Source: Mycetocola saprophilus (GTDB lineage: Bacteria; Actinomycetota; Actinomycetes; Actinomycetales; Microbacteriaceae). From it: a stretch of 64,000 bases of DNA. Made by a program: the position numbers and the translations under genes. The notes under the pieces were generated by a model. The model was given only the letters and a program-made list of their open reading frames with translations. It had not been told where the DNA came from and ran no database searches. Of this stretch, positions 34,606-43,227 are shown one piece after another. The stretch spans positions 1,378,099 through 1,442,098 of the forward strand of contig NZ_JOEC01000002.1 of assembly GCF_000718085.1 (NCBI RefSeq), written 5' to 3'. The first letter of the stretch is position 1. Every line of letters begins with the position of its first letter.

Positions 34606-35286
34606 GTGATGGATACCTCCTTTACCCTGGCCGATTCCGAGACCCGATCCGACCTGAGCGTGTTTGTGCAACGCGCCGGACGCGTGGATCGGGAGGCCGT
34701 GCGCCTGGTGGGCACCGGGGGAGTGCTGGCGGTGTCCAGCCCGGTTCTGGTCCCGCGGGGCATCCTGTCCAGCGGACCCACCATCCTCGGGCTGCGCACG
34801 TTTGCGTTGGCCGAGGACGCCTCCTTTGATACCGTGGTGGCCCCCGCCTCGGTCCTGGAACGGCTGGCCCGGCTCGATGCACTGGGGACCGCCCTGCACG
34901 AGGTGCGCCTGCCCCCCGCCGAGGTGCGTGCCTCCTGGTCGGGGATCGCCGCGCCGCGTGGGGGATGGGAGCGTACCGGGAGCGTGAGCGCGGGGGTGCT
35001 GCGGGCCGGCGCCCGCGCCGGAGTCACCGAAATCGCCGCCGCGCTGCCCGCCAATGCCGGGGATCCGATCGTGGCCGGGGTGCGCATGGGGGTCTGGGGA
35101 CGCGACCTTGAGGACGCGCCGGGGCTGCCCGGCGGGGTCGCATTTGCCGCCGATGCGCTGGGATTCCTGGGCCCCGATGACGCCGAGGAACTCGCGATCT
35201 TCACCTCCGGTTCCTGGACCCGAATTACCAGCCTGCGCGGGCACGTCCTGGTGCGTCGCTCGGGCGGCGGTCTGCTGGTGAACTAG
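34606..35286 (+). CDS. hypothetical protein
   Basis: 226 aa with no signal peptide or membrane helix. Blocks such as RVDREAVRLVGTGGVLAVSSPVL, VAPASVLERLARLDALG and GVRMGVWGRDLEDAPGLPGGVAFAADALGFLG suggest a soluble alpha/beta protein. I recognise only a likely Microbacteriaceae-conserved protein. The start is GTG 34606 directly followed by ATG 34609; a -10 element ends 7 nt before 34606, so the mRNA is leaderless. Monocistronic. Confidence 0.65.
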   Translation: MMDTSFTLADSETRSDLSVFVQRAGRVDREAVRLVGTGGVLAVSSPVLVPRGILSSGPTILGLRTFALAEDASFDTVVAPASVLERLARLDALGTALHEVRLPPAEVRASWSGIAAPRGGWERTGSVSAGVLRAGARAGVTEIAAALPANAGDPIVAGVRMGVWGRDLEDAPGLPGGVAFAADALGFLGPDDAEELAIFTSGSWTRITSLRGHVLVRRSGGGLLVN

Positions 35287-35343
35287 TGCCATCCTCGGCG
35301 GCACCGTGCCGTGACGAATCCGCGCTCCATATCCGCCCGAGCC

Positions 35344-35372
35344 TTGCTCGTCGCCGAGCCTGCTCGGATAAT
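35344..35372 (+). promoter_or_regulatory. promoter of the tandem GNAT operon
   Basis: TTGCTC (35344-35349), 17-bp spacer, GATAAT (35367-35372); the -10 ends 7 nt before the ATG at 35379. Confidence 0.6.
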
Positions 35373-35378
35373 AGGGTG

Positions 35379-35942
35379 ATGGACCTTCCCCTGCCGCCCA
35401 GCGCCCCGACGATTCCGATTCGCGAGGACCTGCGGCTTCGCCCGTGGCGAGTCGGCGATGAGGACGTGATTACGGCCGAATGTCAGGATCCCGAGGTTCA
35501 GCGATGGACCACGATCCCCACCCCCTACACGCGGGAAAATGCCGAGTTTTTCCTGGAGATCACCGCGAGCGACTGGGCCTCGGGTGCCGGCGGTTCGCTG
35601 GCACTGGTGGATCCGCGTGAGGACGTGCCGTTTGGCTCCTTCGGATTCGTGAGCATCCGCGCCGACCATCGAGCCGCCGAGATCGGGTACTGGCTCGGCG
35701 CGGGACGGCGCGGCCACGGCTACGCGACCGCCGCGGTGATCGCGCTCAGTGAGTATGCGCTGGGCCTGGTGGGGCTTGACGAGGTGTTTCTGCGCATCGA
35801 TCCGCTCAACCTGGCCTCGGCGGCGGTGGCTCGCCGCGCCGGGTTCGAACTCACCGAGACCGCGGTGGCCGACGCCCGGACCCCCGAGCTGATGGACACC
35901 TATTCCCTGTTCGCCGCACGCGTGCGTCCGGAATCCGCGTGA
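35379..35942 (+). CDS. GNAT family N-acetyltransferase (RimJ/RimL type)
   Basis: 187 aa, RimJ/L-like layout: LRPWRVGDEDVITAECQDPEVQRWTTIP at the N-terminus, then the acetyl-CoA loop GAGRRGHGYATAAV and NLASAAVARRAGFEL at the C-terminal side. ATG 35379 is positioned 7 nt after a GATAAT hexamer, so leaderless. The next gene overlaps its end by 4 nt and encodes a paralogue. Typical substrates are protein N-termini or small amines; the target is unknown. Confidence 0.87.
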   Translation: MDLPLPPSAPTIPIREDLRLRPWRVGDEDVITAECQDPEVQRWTTIPTPYTRENAEFFLEITASDWASGAGGSLALVDPREDVPFGSFGFVSIRADHRAAEIGYWLGAGRRGHGYATAAVIALSEYALGLVGLDEVFLRIDPLNLASAAVARRAGFELTETAVADARTPELMDTYSLFAARVRPESA

Positions 35943-36487
35943 CGAGCGCGGGGTTCCCCACGGCCGCGCCCACCCTTCTCGTCGGCGGTGGCCTAGTGCT
36001 GCGTCCGTGGCTCGGCACCGATGTGGAGGCGGTCTTTGAGGCGTGCCAGGATCCGGAGATCCAGCGCTGGACTCCCGCTCCCACCCCGTATACTCGGGCG
36101 GATGCCGAGCGGGTAGTAGGACGTTCGATCGCCTCCTGGGACGCGGGCCGCGGAGGCTATCTCGCCCTGGTGGACTCCGTCGAGGACCGGGCGAGCGGAT
36201 GGTTTGGGATTGTCGATCTGGATGCGGATGCCCGCAGCGCCGAACTGGGCTACTGGCTTGTCGCGCCGCTGCGTGGTCGCGGGATCGCTACCCGTGCGCT
36301 CGACACCCTCGTTGAGTATTCGTTTGAGGTGGGCGGCCTGGACTCGGTCTACCTGCGGATCGACCCGGCAAACGAACCCTCGGCCGCGTTGGCTCGCCGA
36401 TCCGGGTTCATTCGCACCGCCAGCAGGGTAGTCGGGGCCCGCTCACCCGAGCCGCTGGACACCTATACCCGCCTGGCGGAGGACTAG
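35939..36487 (+). CDS. GNAT family N-acetyltransferase (RimJ/RimL type, tandem paralogue)
   Basis: 182 aa, paralogous to the preceding gene over its full length: shared QDPEIQRWTPAPTPYTR, APLRGRGIATRAL and NEPSAALARRSGF. GTG start overlaps the upstream stop. Tandem duplication within one transcript; the pair may form a heterodimer or have split substrates. Its stop lies 2 bp from the stop of the convergent haemoglobin gene. Confidence 0.85.
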   Translation: MTSAGFPTAAPTLLVGGGLVLRPWLGTDVEAVFEACQDPEIQRWTPAPTPYTRADAERVVGRSIASWDAGRGGYLALVDSVEDRASGWFGIVDLDADARSAELGYWLVAPLRGRGIATRALDTLVEYSFEVGGLDSVYLRIDPANEPSAALARRSGFIRTASRVVGARSPEPLDTYTRLAED

Positions 36488-36489
36488 CC

Positions 36490-36906
36490 CTACTCCTCGA
36501 ACGTGTTGACCATCGCGGTGGCCGCGCGGGAGAGGTAGTCCCAGAGGATCGCGTCATCGGCGGGGGAGAGATTCATCTTGTCGACCCCGGCGCGCATGTG
36601 GACCAGCCAGCGGTCGCGGGCGGCGGGGTTGACCTTGAATGCGTTGTGGCGCATGCGCAGGCGGGGGTGTCCGCGCCGCTCGGAGTAGGTGGTGGGTCCG
36701 CCCCAGTACTGCTCCAGGAACATCAGCATGCGCTCGGTGGCCGGCCCCAGGTCTTCCTCGGGGTACATCGGGCGCAGGATCGGATCGTCGGCGATGCCGC
36801 GATAGAACTCGTTCACCAGGATCTCGAAGGCCGGACGGCCGCCGAAGCGCTCGTAGTCGGTGCGACCGAGCAGGTTCTTGGGATACTGGCCCTCGGGGGT
36901 GGACAT
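36490..36906 (-). CDS. truncated haemoglobin, group II (GlbO type)
   Basis: 138-aa 2-on-2 globin. The proximal histidine is in RGHPRLRMRH, and a Trp near the G8 position (ARDRWLVHM) is typical of group II. Other blocks: FEILVNEFYRGIADDPIL and MLMFLEQYWGGPTTY. ATG 36906 is chosen because AAGGAG precedes it; an earlier in-frame start adds only five residues. GlbO-type proteins bind O2 and peroxide and are linked to respiration and oxidative stress. The upstream neighbour in the same direction is the MscS channel. Confidence 0.93.
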   Translation of the reverse strand: MSTPEGQYPKNLLGRTDYERFGGRPAFEILVNEFYRGIADDPILRPMYPEEDLGPATERMLMFLEQYWGGPTTYSERRGHPRLRMRHNAFKVNPAARDRWLVHMRAGVDKMNLSPADDAILWDYLSRAATAMVNTFEE

Positions 36907-36965
36907 AATGCTCCTTCTCAATCCTCCGGCTCACGTTCAGCCGGGCACCGGGGTGCCCCTCCAGC

Positions 36966-38084
36966 CTACTGGGTGGGCGGAGTCTGTCCCGTCGGGTTTT
37001 CCCCGGTGGACTTGCGTCGCGGTGCACGCTTGGAAGCGGGTTTCTCGTCCGCCGGCGGCTTGGTCAGGCTCTGATTGACGGTCCCGATCGGGCGGGTGCG
37101 CGGGGGCTTGGCCCCGAGCACGCTGCCGGCGCTGTCGAAGCCGGACAGGACCACGGCCTCGAGCGAGGTGAGCGGCACCTCCTGCTCGCGGAAGTCCTGG
37201 AACAGGCGGGTGCGCAGCTCGCGGGAGACATCGTCCTTGGCGGCGGTGCGGGTTTTGACCACCACGCGCACCACCAGGGCGTCGGCGGACACCGACTCGA
37301 TGCCCCAGACCTCGGGGCGGTCGATGATGCGCGAGCGCCACTTCGGCGTGTGGGCGAGGGTATTTGCGGTTTCCAGTGCCAGTTCCTGGGCGTGGACCAC
37401 ATCGGAGGTGTAGGGCACCGCGAGGTCCACGATCACGCGGGACCACCCCTGGGAGGTGTTTCCGACCCGGAGTACCTCGCCGTTGCGCACAAACCAGAGC
37501 GTGCCGTTGACATCGCGAATCTGGGTGACCCGGATTCCCACCCGCTCGACCACGCCGGTGGCCAGCGTGGTTGCGCCGCCGAGTTCAACCACGTCGCCCA
37601 CACCCAGCTGATCCTCCATCACCATGAACAGGCCGTTGAAGACGTCCTTGACGATGTTCTGGGCACCAAAACCGAGGCCGGCACCGAGGGCCGCGGTGAG
37701 GAGGGAGAGTGATCCGATGAGTTTGTCATCGATCACGTTGACGATCATCACGATCGCGATAATCACCACGACCACGTTGACGATATTGCTCATCACGGTG
37801 CCCAGGGTGCGGGTGCGCTGGACCAGACGGACCGCGGCGAGCGGGGACACGCTCAGCGCCTGCGTGTCTTCGGCACCCTGATTCTTTTTGACGCCATTGA
37901 CGATCTGGCTGACTACCCGGCGAATGAACAGGCGCAGAATCCACGATGCGACGACGGCGCCCGCGATGATCAGTGCTACCTGCACGAGCTTGCCCAGAGG
38001 GCTCAGCATGAAGGCGCCGATGGTGTCCCAGATGTTCAGCACGACGACGTCCGGGGTGGTGGGGGTGTCCGGTGTGGTTGCCAT
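36966..38084 (-). CDS. MscS-family mechanosensitive channel
   Basis: 372 aa. Three to four hydrophobic helices occupy the first about 160 residues; the pore-lining helix and beta-domain junction read LGAGLGFGAQNIVKDVFNGLFMVMEDQLGVGDVV, the MscS signature. The cytoplasmic vestibule continues to about residue 290. The C-terminal 80 residues are Pro/Lys/Thr rich and probably disordered. I start it at ATG 38084 (MATTPDT). It releases solutes upon hypo-osmotic shock. Monocistronic or co-transcribed with glbO, 60 nt downstream. Confidence 0.9.
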   Translation of the reverse strand: MATTPDTPTTPDVVVLNIWDTIGAFMLSPLGKLVQVALIIAGAVVASWILRLFIRRVVSQIVNGVKKNQGAEDTQALSVSPLAAVRLVQRTRTLGTVMSNIVNVVVVIIAIVMIVNVIDDKLIGSLSLLTAALGAGLGFGAQNIVKDVFNGLFMVMEDQLGVGDVVELGGATTLATGVVERVGIRVTQIRDVNGTLWFVRNGEVLRVGNTSQGWSRVIVDLAVPYTSDVVHAQELALETANTLAHTPKWRSRIIDRPEVWGIESVSADALVVRVVVKTRTAAKDDVSRELRTRLFQDFREQEVPLTSLEAVVLSGFDSAGSVLGAKPPRTRPIGTVNQSLTKPPADEKPASKRAPRRKSTGENPTGQTPPTQ

Positions 38085-38181
38085 GCCTGAAAGTGTAGCG
38101 GCGGGCACCCGGGAGATCCTGGATGCCCGCCGCTAACGGGTGGTGTCGCGCGTGGCGACCGCCGGACTCACCGGCGTTAGA

Positions 38182-40731
38182 TTAGTGCTGAGCGTCGCGC
38201 TCGCGTGCCGCCAGGGCGCGCTCGGTGCCGGCGACGGCCTCGAGAACGATCCGGCGCAGTGCGGCGGGGCGCTCGGCGTTGGCCGCGAGCCAGGCGTGGG
38301 CGGCGTCGCGCAGATCGGTGTCGATCAGCGCGGACGGGTACAGGCCCGAGATCAGCGGCTCGGCCACGTGGTAGGCGCGCTTGTCCCACAGGTCGGCGAT
38401 GACGTCGAAGTACAGGGTCCGGAAGGGCTCCTGGTCGGCGGCATCGTGCAGGCGCTGGAAGCCCAGCGTGGTGGCCGAGACGATGGCGTTGGCGGCGGAG
38501 TCGTCCACCACCACGCTGTCCCAGGCGCGCTGCTTGGCGGCGACGCCCGGCAGGGCGGCGCGAGCCTGAGCGGCGGCCTTGGCCCCACCGGCGGTGTTGT
38601 CGGCGGCCAGGGCCGCGTCGATCTCGGCGTCACCCACGCGACCACCGGTTGCCAGGGCGCTCAGCAGCTCCCAACGCAGGTCGGTGTCCACTGTCAGCTC
38701 GGCGAGGGCCTCGCTCCCGTCCAGCAGGGCGGCGACCACGTCGAGGTGGGCGTCGGTGTTGGAGACGGCGGCGAAGAACTTCACGAACTGGAACTGGGCA
38801 TCGCTGCCGGCCTCGGCACCGCGGGCCAGCGCCAGCAGGCCGTCGCCCACCTTGGCCAGGGTCTCCTCGCGGATGTCCTCGGCCACATAGGCCTCGGCTG
38901 CGAGCAGCAGCTGGTTCAGGGTCGTGCGCAGGGTGGTGGACTCGGTCTCGGTGGCGATGTGGTTCAGCACCAGGTCGACGTAGTCGCGGGCCGGGGTCTC
39001 GGCGTCGCGGGTGGCATCCCAGGCGCTGCTCCATACCAGGGCGCGGGCCAGCGGGTCGCTGATGTCGGCGAGGTGCTGGGTAGCAACCTCAAGGGAGGCG
39101 GCATCCAGACGAATCTTGGCGTAGGCCAGGTCGTCGTCGTTCAGCAGGACGAGGTCCGGACGGGTGCGACCGATCAGCTCGGCCACCTCGGTGCGCTCGC
39201 CATCCACGTCGAGTTCCAGGCGGTTCTCGCGGATCAGCTTGCCGTCGACCAGGTTGTAGAACCCGATGGCCAGGCGGTGCGGGCGGATGGTGGGGTAGTC
39301 GGCCGCTGCGCTCTGCAGGATCGCAAACGAGGTGATCACACCGGCCTCGTCAACCTCGATCTCGGGACGCAGCGTGTTGACGCCGGCGGTCTCGAGCCAC
39401 AGGGTCGACCACTCGGAGAGGTCGCGGCCCGAGGCCTTCTCCAGCTCGACCAGCAGGTCGGCCAGCACGGTGTTGCCGAAGGCGTGCTTCTTGAAGTACG
39501 CGGAGACACCGGCGTAGAACGCGTCGATGCCGACCCAGGCGGCGAGCTGCTTGAGCACCGATCCACCCTTGGCGTAGGTGATGCCGTCGAAGTTCACCAG
39601 GACGTCGTTGAGGTCGTTGATCTCGGCGACGATCGGGTGGGTCGAGGGCAGCTGGTCCTGGCGGTATGCCCAGGCCTTCTCCATGGCGGCGAAGGTGGTC
39701 CAGGCCTCGGTCCACTCGGTGGCCTCGGCGGTGGCGATGGTCGAGGCCCATTCGGCGAAGGACTCGTTGAGCCACAGGTCGTTCCACCAGCGCATGGTCA
39801 CGAGGTCGCCGAACCACATGTGGGCCAGCTCGTGCAGCACGGTGACCACGCGACGCTCCTTGATGGCGTCGGTGACCTTGGAGCGGAACACGTAGGTCTC
39901 GGTGAATGTGACCGCACCGGCGTTCTCCATGGCACCCATGTTGTACTCGGGCACAAACATCTGGTCGTACTTGGCGAAGGGGTAGGGCACGTCGAACTTG
40001 TCTTCGAAGAAGGTGAAGCCCTCGCGGGTCTTGTCGAAGATGTAGTCGGCGTCCATGTACTCGGCCATCGATGCACGGGCGAAGACGCCCAGCGGGATCA
40101 CGCGGCCATCGCTCGAGGTGAGCTCCGAGCGCCAGACCTGGTACGGACCGGCCACCAGGGCGGTGATGTAGGAGGAGATGCGCGGGGTGGGCTCAAAGCT
40201 CCAGGTGCCCGAACCGTTGCCGTTGTCTACCGGCTCGGGGGTGGGGGAGTTAGAGATGACCTGCCAGGCCAGCGGAGCGGTCACGGTGAAGGTGAAGGCC
40301 GCCTTGAGGTCGGGCTGCTCGAAGACCGCGTAGACCTGGCGGGAGTCGGGAACCTCGAACTGGCTGTAGAGGTAGACCTCGTTGTCGGCGGGGTCCACAA
40401 AGCGGTGCAGGCCCTGACCGGTGTTGGTGTAGGCGTGGTCGGCGTCGACCACCAGCACGTTGTGCTCGGCCAGGCCGGCCAGTGCGATGCGGCTGTCATC
40501 GTTGATGGCGGCCACGTCCAGCGCGGTGCCGTTCAGGGTGACCGAGTGTACGGTGCGGGTCACGGCGTCGATGAAGGTCGAGCTGCCCGGGGTCGCGGTG
40601 AACGTCACGGTGCTCACGGTGCGGAAGACCTCGTCACCGGTGGTGAGGTCGATGTTGATGTCGTAGGACTCGACCGAGACGATGGAGGCGCGCTCGGCGG
40701 CCTCGGTCCGGGTCAGGTTTTCTCCGGGCAA
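38182..40731 (-). CDS. pepN: aminopeptidase N (M1 metallopeptidase)
   Basis: 849-aa cytosolic zinc aminopeptidase that removes N-terminal residues from peptides. It shows the exopeptidase motif GAMENAG, the zinc site HELAHMWFGD with a second-helix Glu in WLNESFAEW, and an ERAP1-like C-terminal helical domain. I choose TTG at 40731 (protein MPGENLTRTEAAERAS) because AAGGAG lies 5 nt upstream and this is the usual start sequence of actinobacterial PepN; longer frames run into the GntR promoter region. Strongly biased codon use suggests high expression. Confidence 0.95.
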   Translation of the reverse strand: MPGENLTRTEAAERASIVSVESYDINIDLTTGDEVFRTVSTVTFTATPGSSTFIDAVTRTVHSVTLNGTALDVAAINDDSRIALAGLAEHNVLVVDADHAYTNTGQGLHRFVDPADNEVYLYSQFEVPDSRQVYAVFEQPDLKAAFTFTVTAPLAWQVISNSPTPEPVDNGNGSGTWSFEPTPRISSYITALVAGPYQVWRSELTSSDGRVIPLGVFARASMAEYMDADYIFDKTREGFTFFEDKFDVPYPFAKYDQMFVPEYNMGAMENAGAVTFTETYVFRSKVTDAIKERRVVTVLHELAHMWFGDLVTMRWWNDLWLNESFAEWASTIATAEATEWTEAWTTFAAMEKAWAYRQDQLPSTHPIVAEINDLNDVLVNFDGITYAKGGSVLKQLAAWVGIDAFYAGVSAYFKKHAFGNTVLADLLVELEKASGRDLSEWSTLWLETAGVNTLRPEIEVDEAGVITSFAILQSAAADYPTIRPHRLAIGFYNLVDGKLIRENRLELDVDGERTEVAELIGRTRPDLVLLNDDDLAYAKIRLDAASLEVATQHLADISDPLARALVWSSAWDATRDAETPARDYVDLVLNHIATETESTTLRTTLNQLLLAAEAYVAEDIREETLAKVGDGLLALARGAEAGSDAQFQFVKFFAAVSNTDAHLDVVAALLDGSEALAELTVDTDLRWELLSALATGGRVGDAEIDAALAADNTAGGAKAAAQARAALPGVAAKQRAWDSVVVDDSAANAIVSATTLGFQRLHDAADQEPFRTLYFDVIADLWDKRAYHVAEPLISGLYPSALIDTDLRDAAHAWLAANAERPAALRRIVLEAVAGTERALAARERDAQH

Positions 40732-40856
40732 TTTCACTCCTTGCAGTGGATGGGATTGTGTCCAACATTCAGCGTACCGCGTGATCGGCCCGGAATACCG
40801 GGGTTGTGGAAAGCCCGCGGTGTGTGACGACTTGTGGAGGAAAGACACGCCGGGTA

Positions 40857-40879
40857 TTGTTCTAGTTGAAGTAGAACAA
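40857..40879. promoter_or_regulatory. operator of the GntR-type regulator
   Basis: Perfect 8-bp dyad TTGTTCTA-N7-TAGAACAA, 11 nt before the gntR ATG and partly covering the GTGGAGG ribosome-binding region. Its position suggests autorepression. Confidence 0.75.
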
Positions 40880-40890
40880 GTGGAGGTTGA

Positions 40891-41271
40891 ATGTTTCTGA
40901 CGGTGGACCCACAATCGCCGATCACGCTCTATGAGCAGCTCGCGGCGAGCGTACGCGCGGGCATCCTAGACGGGAGCATTGCGCACGGCGAGCGCCTGCC
41001 CAGTGCTCGCGAACTCGCCGGATCCCTCGACCTCAACGTGCACACGGTGCTGCGTGCGTACCAGGCTCTGCGCGAGGAGGGGCTGCTCGATCTGCGCCGT
41101 GGCCGCGGTGCCGTCATCACCGCGCCCAGCCGGGACCTGGCCGAGGTAACGGCGGCACTGGACGCCCTGATCGGCGCCGCGAGCGCCGCCAGAATCGGCC
41201 CCGACACCCTCATCTCGCTTGTCCGCGCCCGCTTATCATCCACCCAGACCACCCAGGAAGGCCCCCGATGA
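40891..41271 (+). CDS. GntR family regulator (YtrA subfamily)
   Basis: 126 aa. A winged HTH (about residues 10-75: PITLYEQLAASVRAGIL, RLPSARELAGSLDLNVHTVLRAYQAL) is followed by only about 45 residues of helical dimerisation tail, the YtrA subfamily layout. These regulators usually sit first in an operon with membrane or ABC transport genes and repress it. Its stop overlaps the DUF1648 gene by 4 nt. The perfect dyad just upstream is the expected operator. Confidence 0.9.
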   Translation: MFLTVDPQSPITLYEQLAASVRAGILDGSIAHGERLPSARELAGSLDLNVHTVLRAYQALREEGLLDLRRGRGAVITAPSRDLAEVTAALDALIGAASAARIGPDTLISLVRARLSSTQTTQEGPR

Positions 41272-42314
41272 ACCTCACCGTCACCCCCACTCGCACCGCG
41301 GCCCAGACCCGGCTGGTGGCGCTGTTTGCCCTGATCCTTCCCGCCCTGGCCGGTCTCGCCGCGGCGGGGCTGATTCGCACCTGGCGCGATGACCTGCCCG
41401 CCGAGGTGATCACCCACTGGGGTCTCGCCGGCGAGGCAAATGGCTGGAGCTCGGCCGCCTGGCTCCCCGTGGTGGTGGGACTCCCGATACTCGGGGTCGC
41501 GCTGCTCCTGGGCCTGCTGATTCTGCTTCCCAGCGCCGCGCGCGGTGGACGGCTGGGCATTGCCTTGCTCTCTGGGTTTTCCTGCCTGTTTGGTGGGCTC
41601 CTGGCCACCCTCCTTCCCGCGACCGTGATCCGTCAACGCACGGGACCGGGCCAGGATGATCCGTCGGTGCTGATTCCATTTTTTGTGGTTGCCGTCGCCT
41701 GGGTAGCGCTCAGCGTCCTCGGAGCCGTCCTCATCCGGCGTGCGCTTCCCGCCGACGTCGCGACGCCCGAGAGCGAGACGAACGCCCCGACCCTGGACCT
41801 CCCCGCCGATGCCCGTGCGGTGTGGATCGCCTCCGCGTCCATCGGCACCCTGATGCGGGTGGTACTCGGTGTGGTCCTGCTCGGCCTGATCACGCTGCTG
41901 GCCTGGCAGATGCTGGTGGATTCCGAATTCAACCCGGTCGCCGCGATCATCACCGCGGTCATCGTGGTGGTGCTGGTGTCGGTCCTCTCGATGTTCTCGT
42001 GGCGGTTGCGGGCCGATCGGGCGGGCTTCCGCGCGCACGCGACCCTCGGCTGGCCTCGGGTGGAGATTCCACTCGACGAGATCGTGGGCGCACACGTGGT
42101 GGAGGTCAACCCGGTCGCCGACTTCGGGGGATGGGGATGGCGCGTGGGCGCAAACAGACGACTGGGGATCATCCTGCGTTCCGGCTCCGCCCTCGAGGTA
42201 GAGCGGCGGGACGGGCGGCGCCTGGTGATCACCCTGGCCGACCCGCAGACTCCCGCGGCCCTGCTCAACACCCTGGTGGAGCGAGGCGAGCGGCCCGCAT
42301 CTGCCGTGGACTAG
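41268..42314 (+). CDS. DUF1648-type membrane protein
   Basis: 348 aa with about six hydrophobic helices. The N-terminal third has the DUF1648 signature RTWRDDLPAEVITHWGLAGEANGW (Pro-x4-HW-x2-G). A cytoplasmic C-terminal domain includes RADRAGFRAHATLGWPRVEIPLDEI, resembling a PH-like membrane domain. Such proteins are partners of GntR/YtrA regulators. Function unknown; an envelope-stress or immunity role is often proposed. The stop codon lies inside the first copy of a 43-bp tandem repeat. Confidence 0.8.
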   Translation: MNLTVTPTRTAAQTRLVALFALILPALAGLAAAGLIRTWRDDLPAEVITHWGLAGEANGWSSAAWLPVVVGLPILGVALLLGLLILLPSAARGGRLGIALLSGFSCLFGGLLATLLPATVIRQRTGPGQDDPSVLIPFFVVAVAWVALSVLGAVLIRRALPADVATPESETNAPTLDLPADARAVWIASASIGTLMRVVLGVVLLGLITLLAWQMLVDSEFNPVAAIITAVIVVVLVSVLSMFSWRLRADRAGFRAHATLGWPRVEIPLDEIVGAHVVEVNPVADFGGWGWRVGANRRLGIILRSGSALEVERRDGRRLVITLADPQTPAALLNTLVERGERPASAVD

Positions 42315-42423
42315 CCCCGCGCGGTCAATGCGCCATTCCGCACCTGCCGCGGGCTAACTCCGCGCGATCAATACGCCATTCCGCATCTGCCGCGGACTAG
42401 CCCCGCGCGGTCAATGCGCCATT
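42295..42423. repeat. 43-bp tandem repeat overlapping a stop codon
   Basis: Three contiguous 43-bp copies (42295-42337, 42338-42380, 42381-42423), each starting CCGCAYCTGCCG and ending GCGCCATT or ACGCCATT. Copy 1 contains the last codons and TAG of the DUF1648 gene. The unit is not a multiple of three, so it does not extend the protein. The rest of the gap up to 42625 shows no gene; it includes short GC-rich dyads only. Confidence 0.9.
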
Positions 42424-42625
42424 ATGCGACTGGGGCCATGCTTGGCGCAGACCCGAGGGCTACGGTGAGGGGGAACCCGACACCCACCCGTGTCAATCGG
42501 GTTCACTCCGATGATTCGCGCCACCTGCAGGCCGAGATCATCCGCACCGGTGGCGATTGAACCCCCTTCTCGCCACCGGTGTATTCCCGGTAGGCTCGGA
42601 GCACCCGCCGAGCAAGGAGCCCGTG

Positions 42626-43147
42626 ATGAGTGCAGAGGATGCAGCCACCCCGACCGGGTCGCGTGTGCGCACCCGGGCTCGCCTGTTGTTTGTGGTACCA
42701 CCGATGATTCCCGGGCTGATCGGTTCCGTGGTGTTGGCCCTCTGGTCCCCGCGTTTGCCCGCGCAGGTGGTGTCGCAGTGGTCGATGATCACGGGCGAGG
42801 CCACCAGCACCATTCCGCTGGGCTGGACGATCCTGTTTCCGCTGCTGTTTGCCCTGCTGATTACGCTGATAATCGCGGTTCCGGCGTTCTGGGTGATCCG
42901 CGGCGGCACCCCGGCCAACACGATTGCCGTGCAGCAGGGGATCGGCACGGCCATCGCCGGGGCCGGGGTGGTCATCCTGCTCTCGATCACCGTGATGCAG
43001 CAAAACCTTGAGGGCCAAACCTGGGCGAATTCGGTGCTTCCGATCCTGATCGCCGGGGCGCTCTGGTGCATCGTCGCCAGCGTGAGTGCGGCACGGGTGC
43101 GCCGAATCATCCCCACGCTGCGTGCGGCGCGGGTCGAATCCGCCTAA
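42626..43147 (+). CDS. small DUF1648-like membrane protein
   Basis: 173 aa with four hydrophobic helices. The segment SPRLPAQVVSQWSMITGEATSTIP resembles the DUF1648 consensus of the preceding protein, with Gln-Trp in place of His-Trp, so the two are probably distant paralogues. I start it at ATG 42626, with AAGGAG at about 42614. It is separated from the GntR operon by the repeat-bearing gap and may have its own promoter. Function unknown. Confidence 0.72.
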   Translation: MSAEDAATPTGSRVRTRARLLFVVPPMIPGLIGSVVLALWSPRLPAQVVSQWSMITGEATSTIPLGWTILFPLLFALLITLIIAVPAFWVIRGGTPANTIAVQQGIGTAIAGAGVVILLSITVMQQNLEGQTWANSVLPILIAGALWCIVASVSAARVRRIIPTLRAARVESA

Positions 43148-43227
43148 ATTCCCCTTTGCTACTGCGCAAATTCCCAGCCTTGCAGATTGCGCATGCGTGG
43201 CGTTCGGGAATGCGATTGAATAGGGAC

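Noticed and set aside
38140..40827. 895-aa plus-strand ORF opposite pepN
   Set aside because: Gly/Val/His-rich shadow caused by strong codon bias in pepN.
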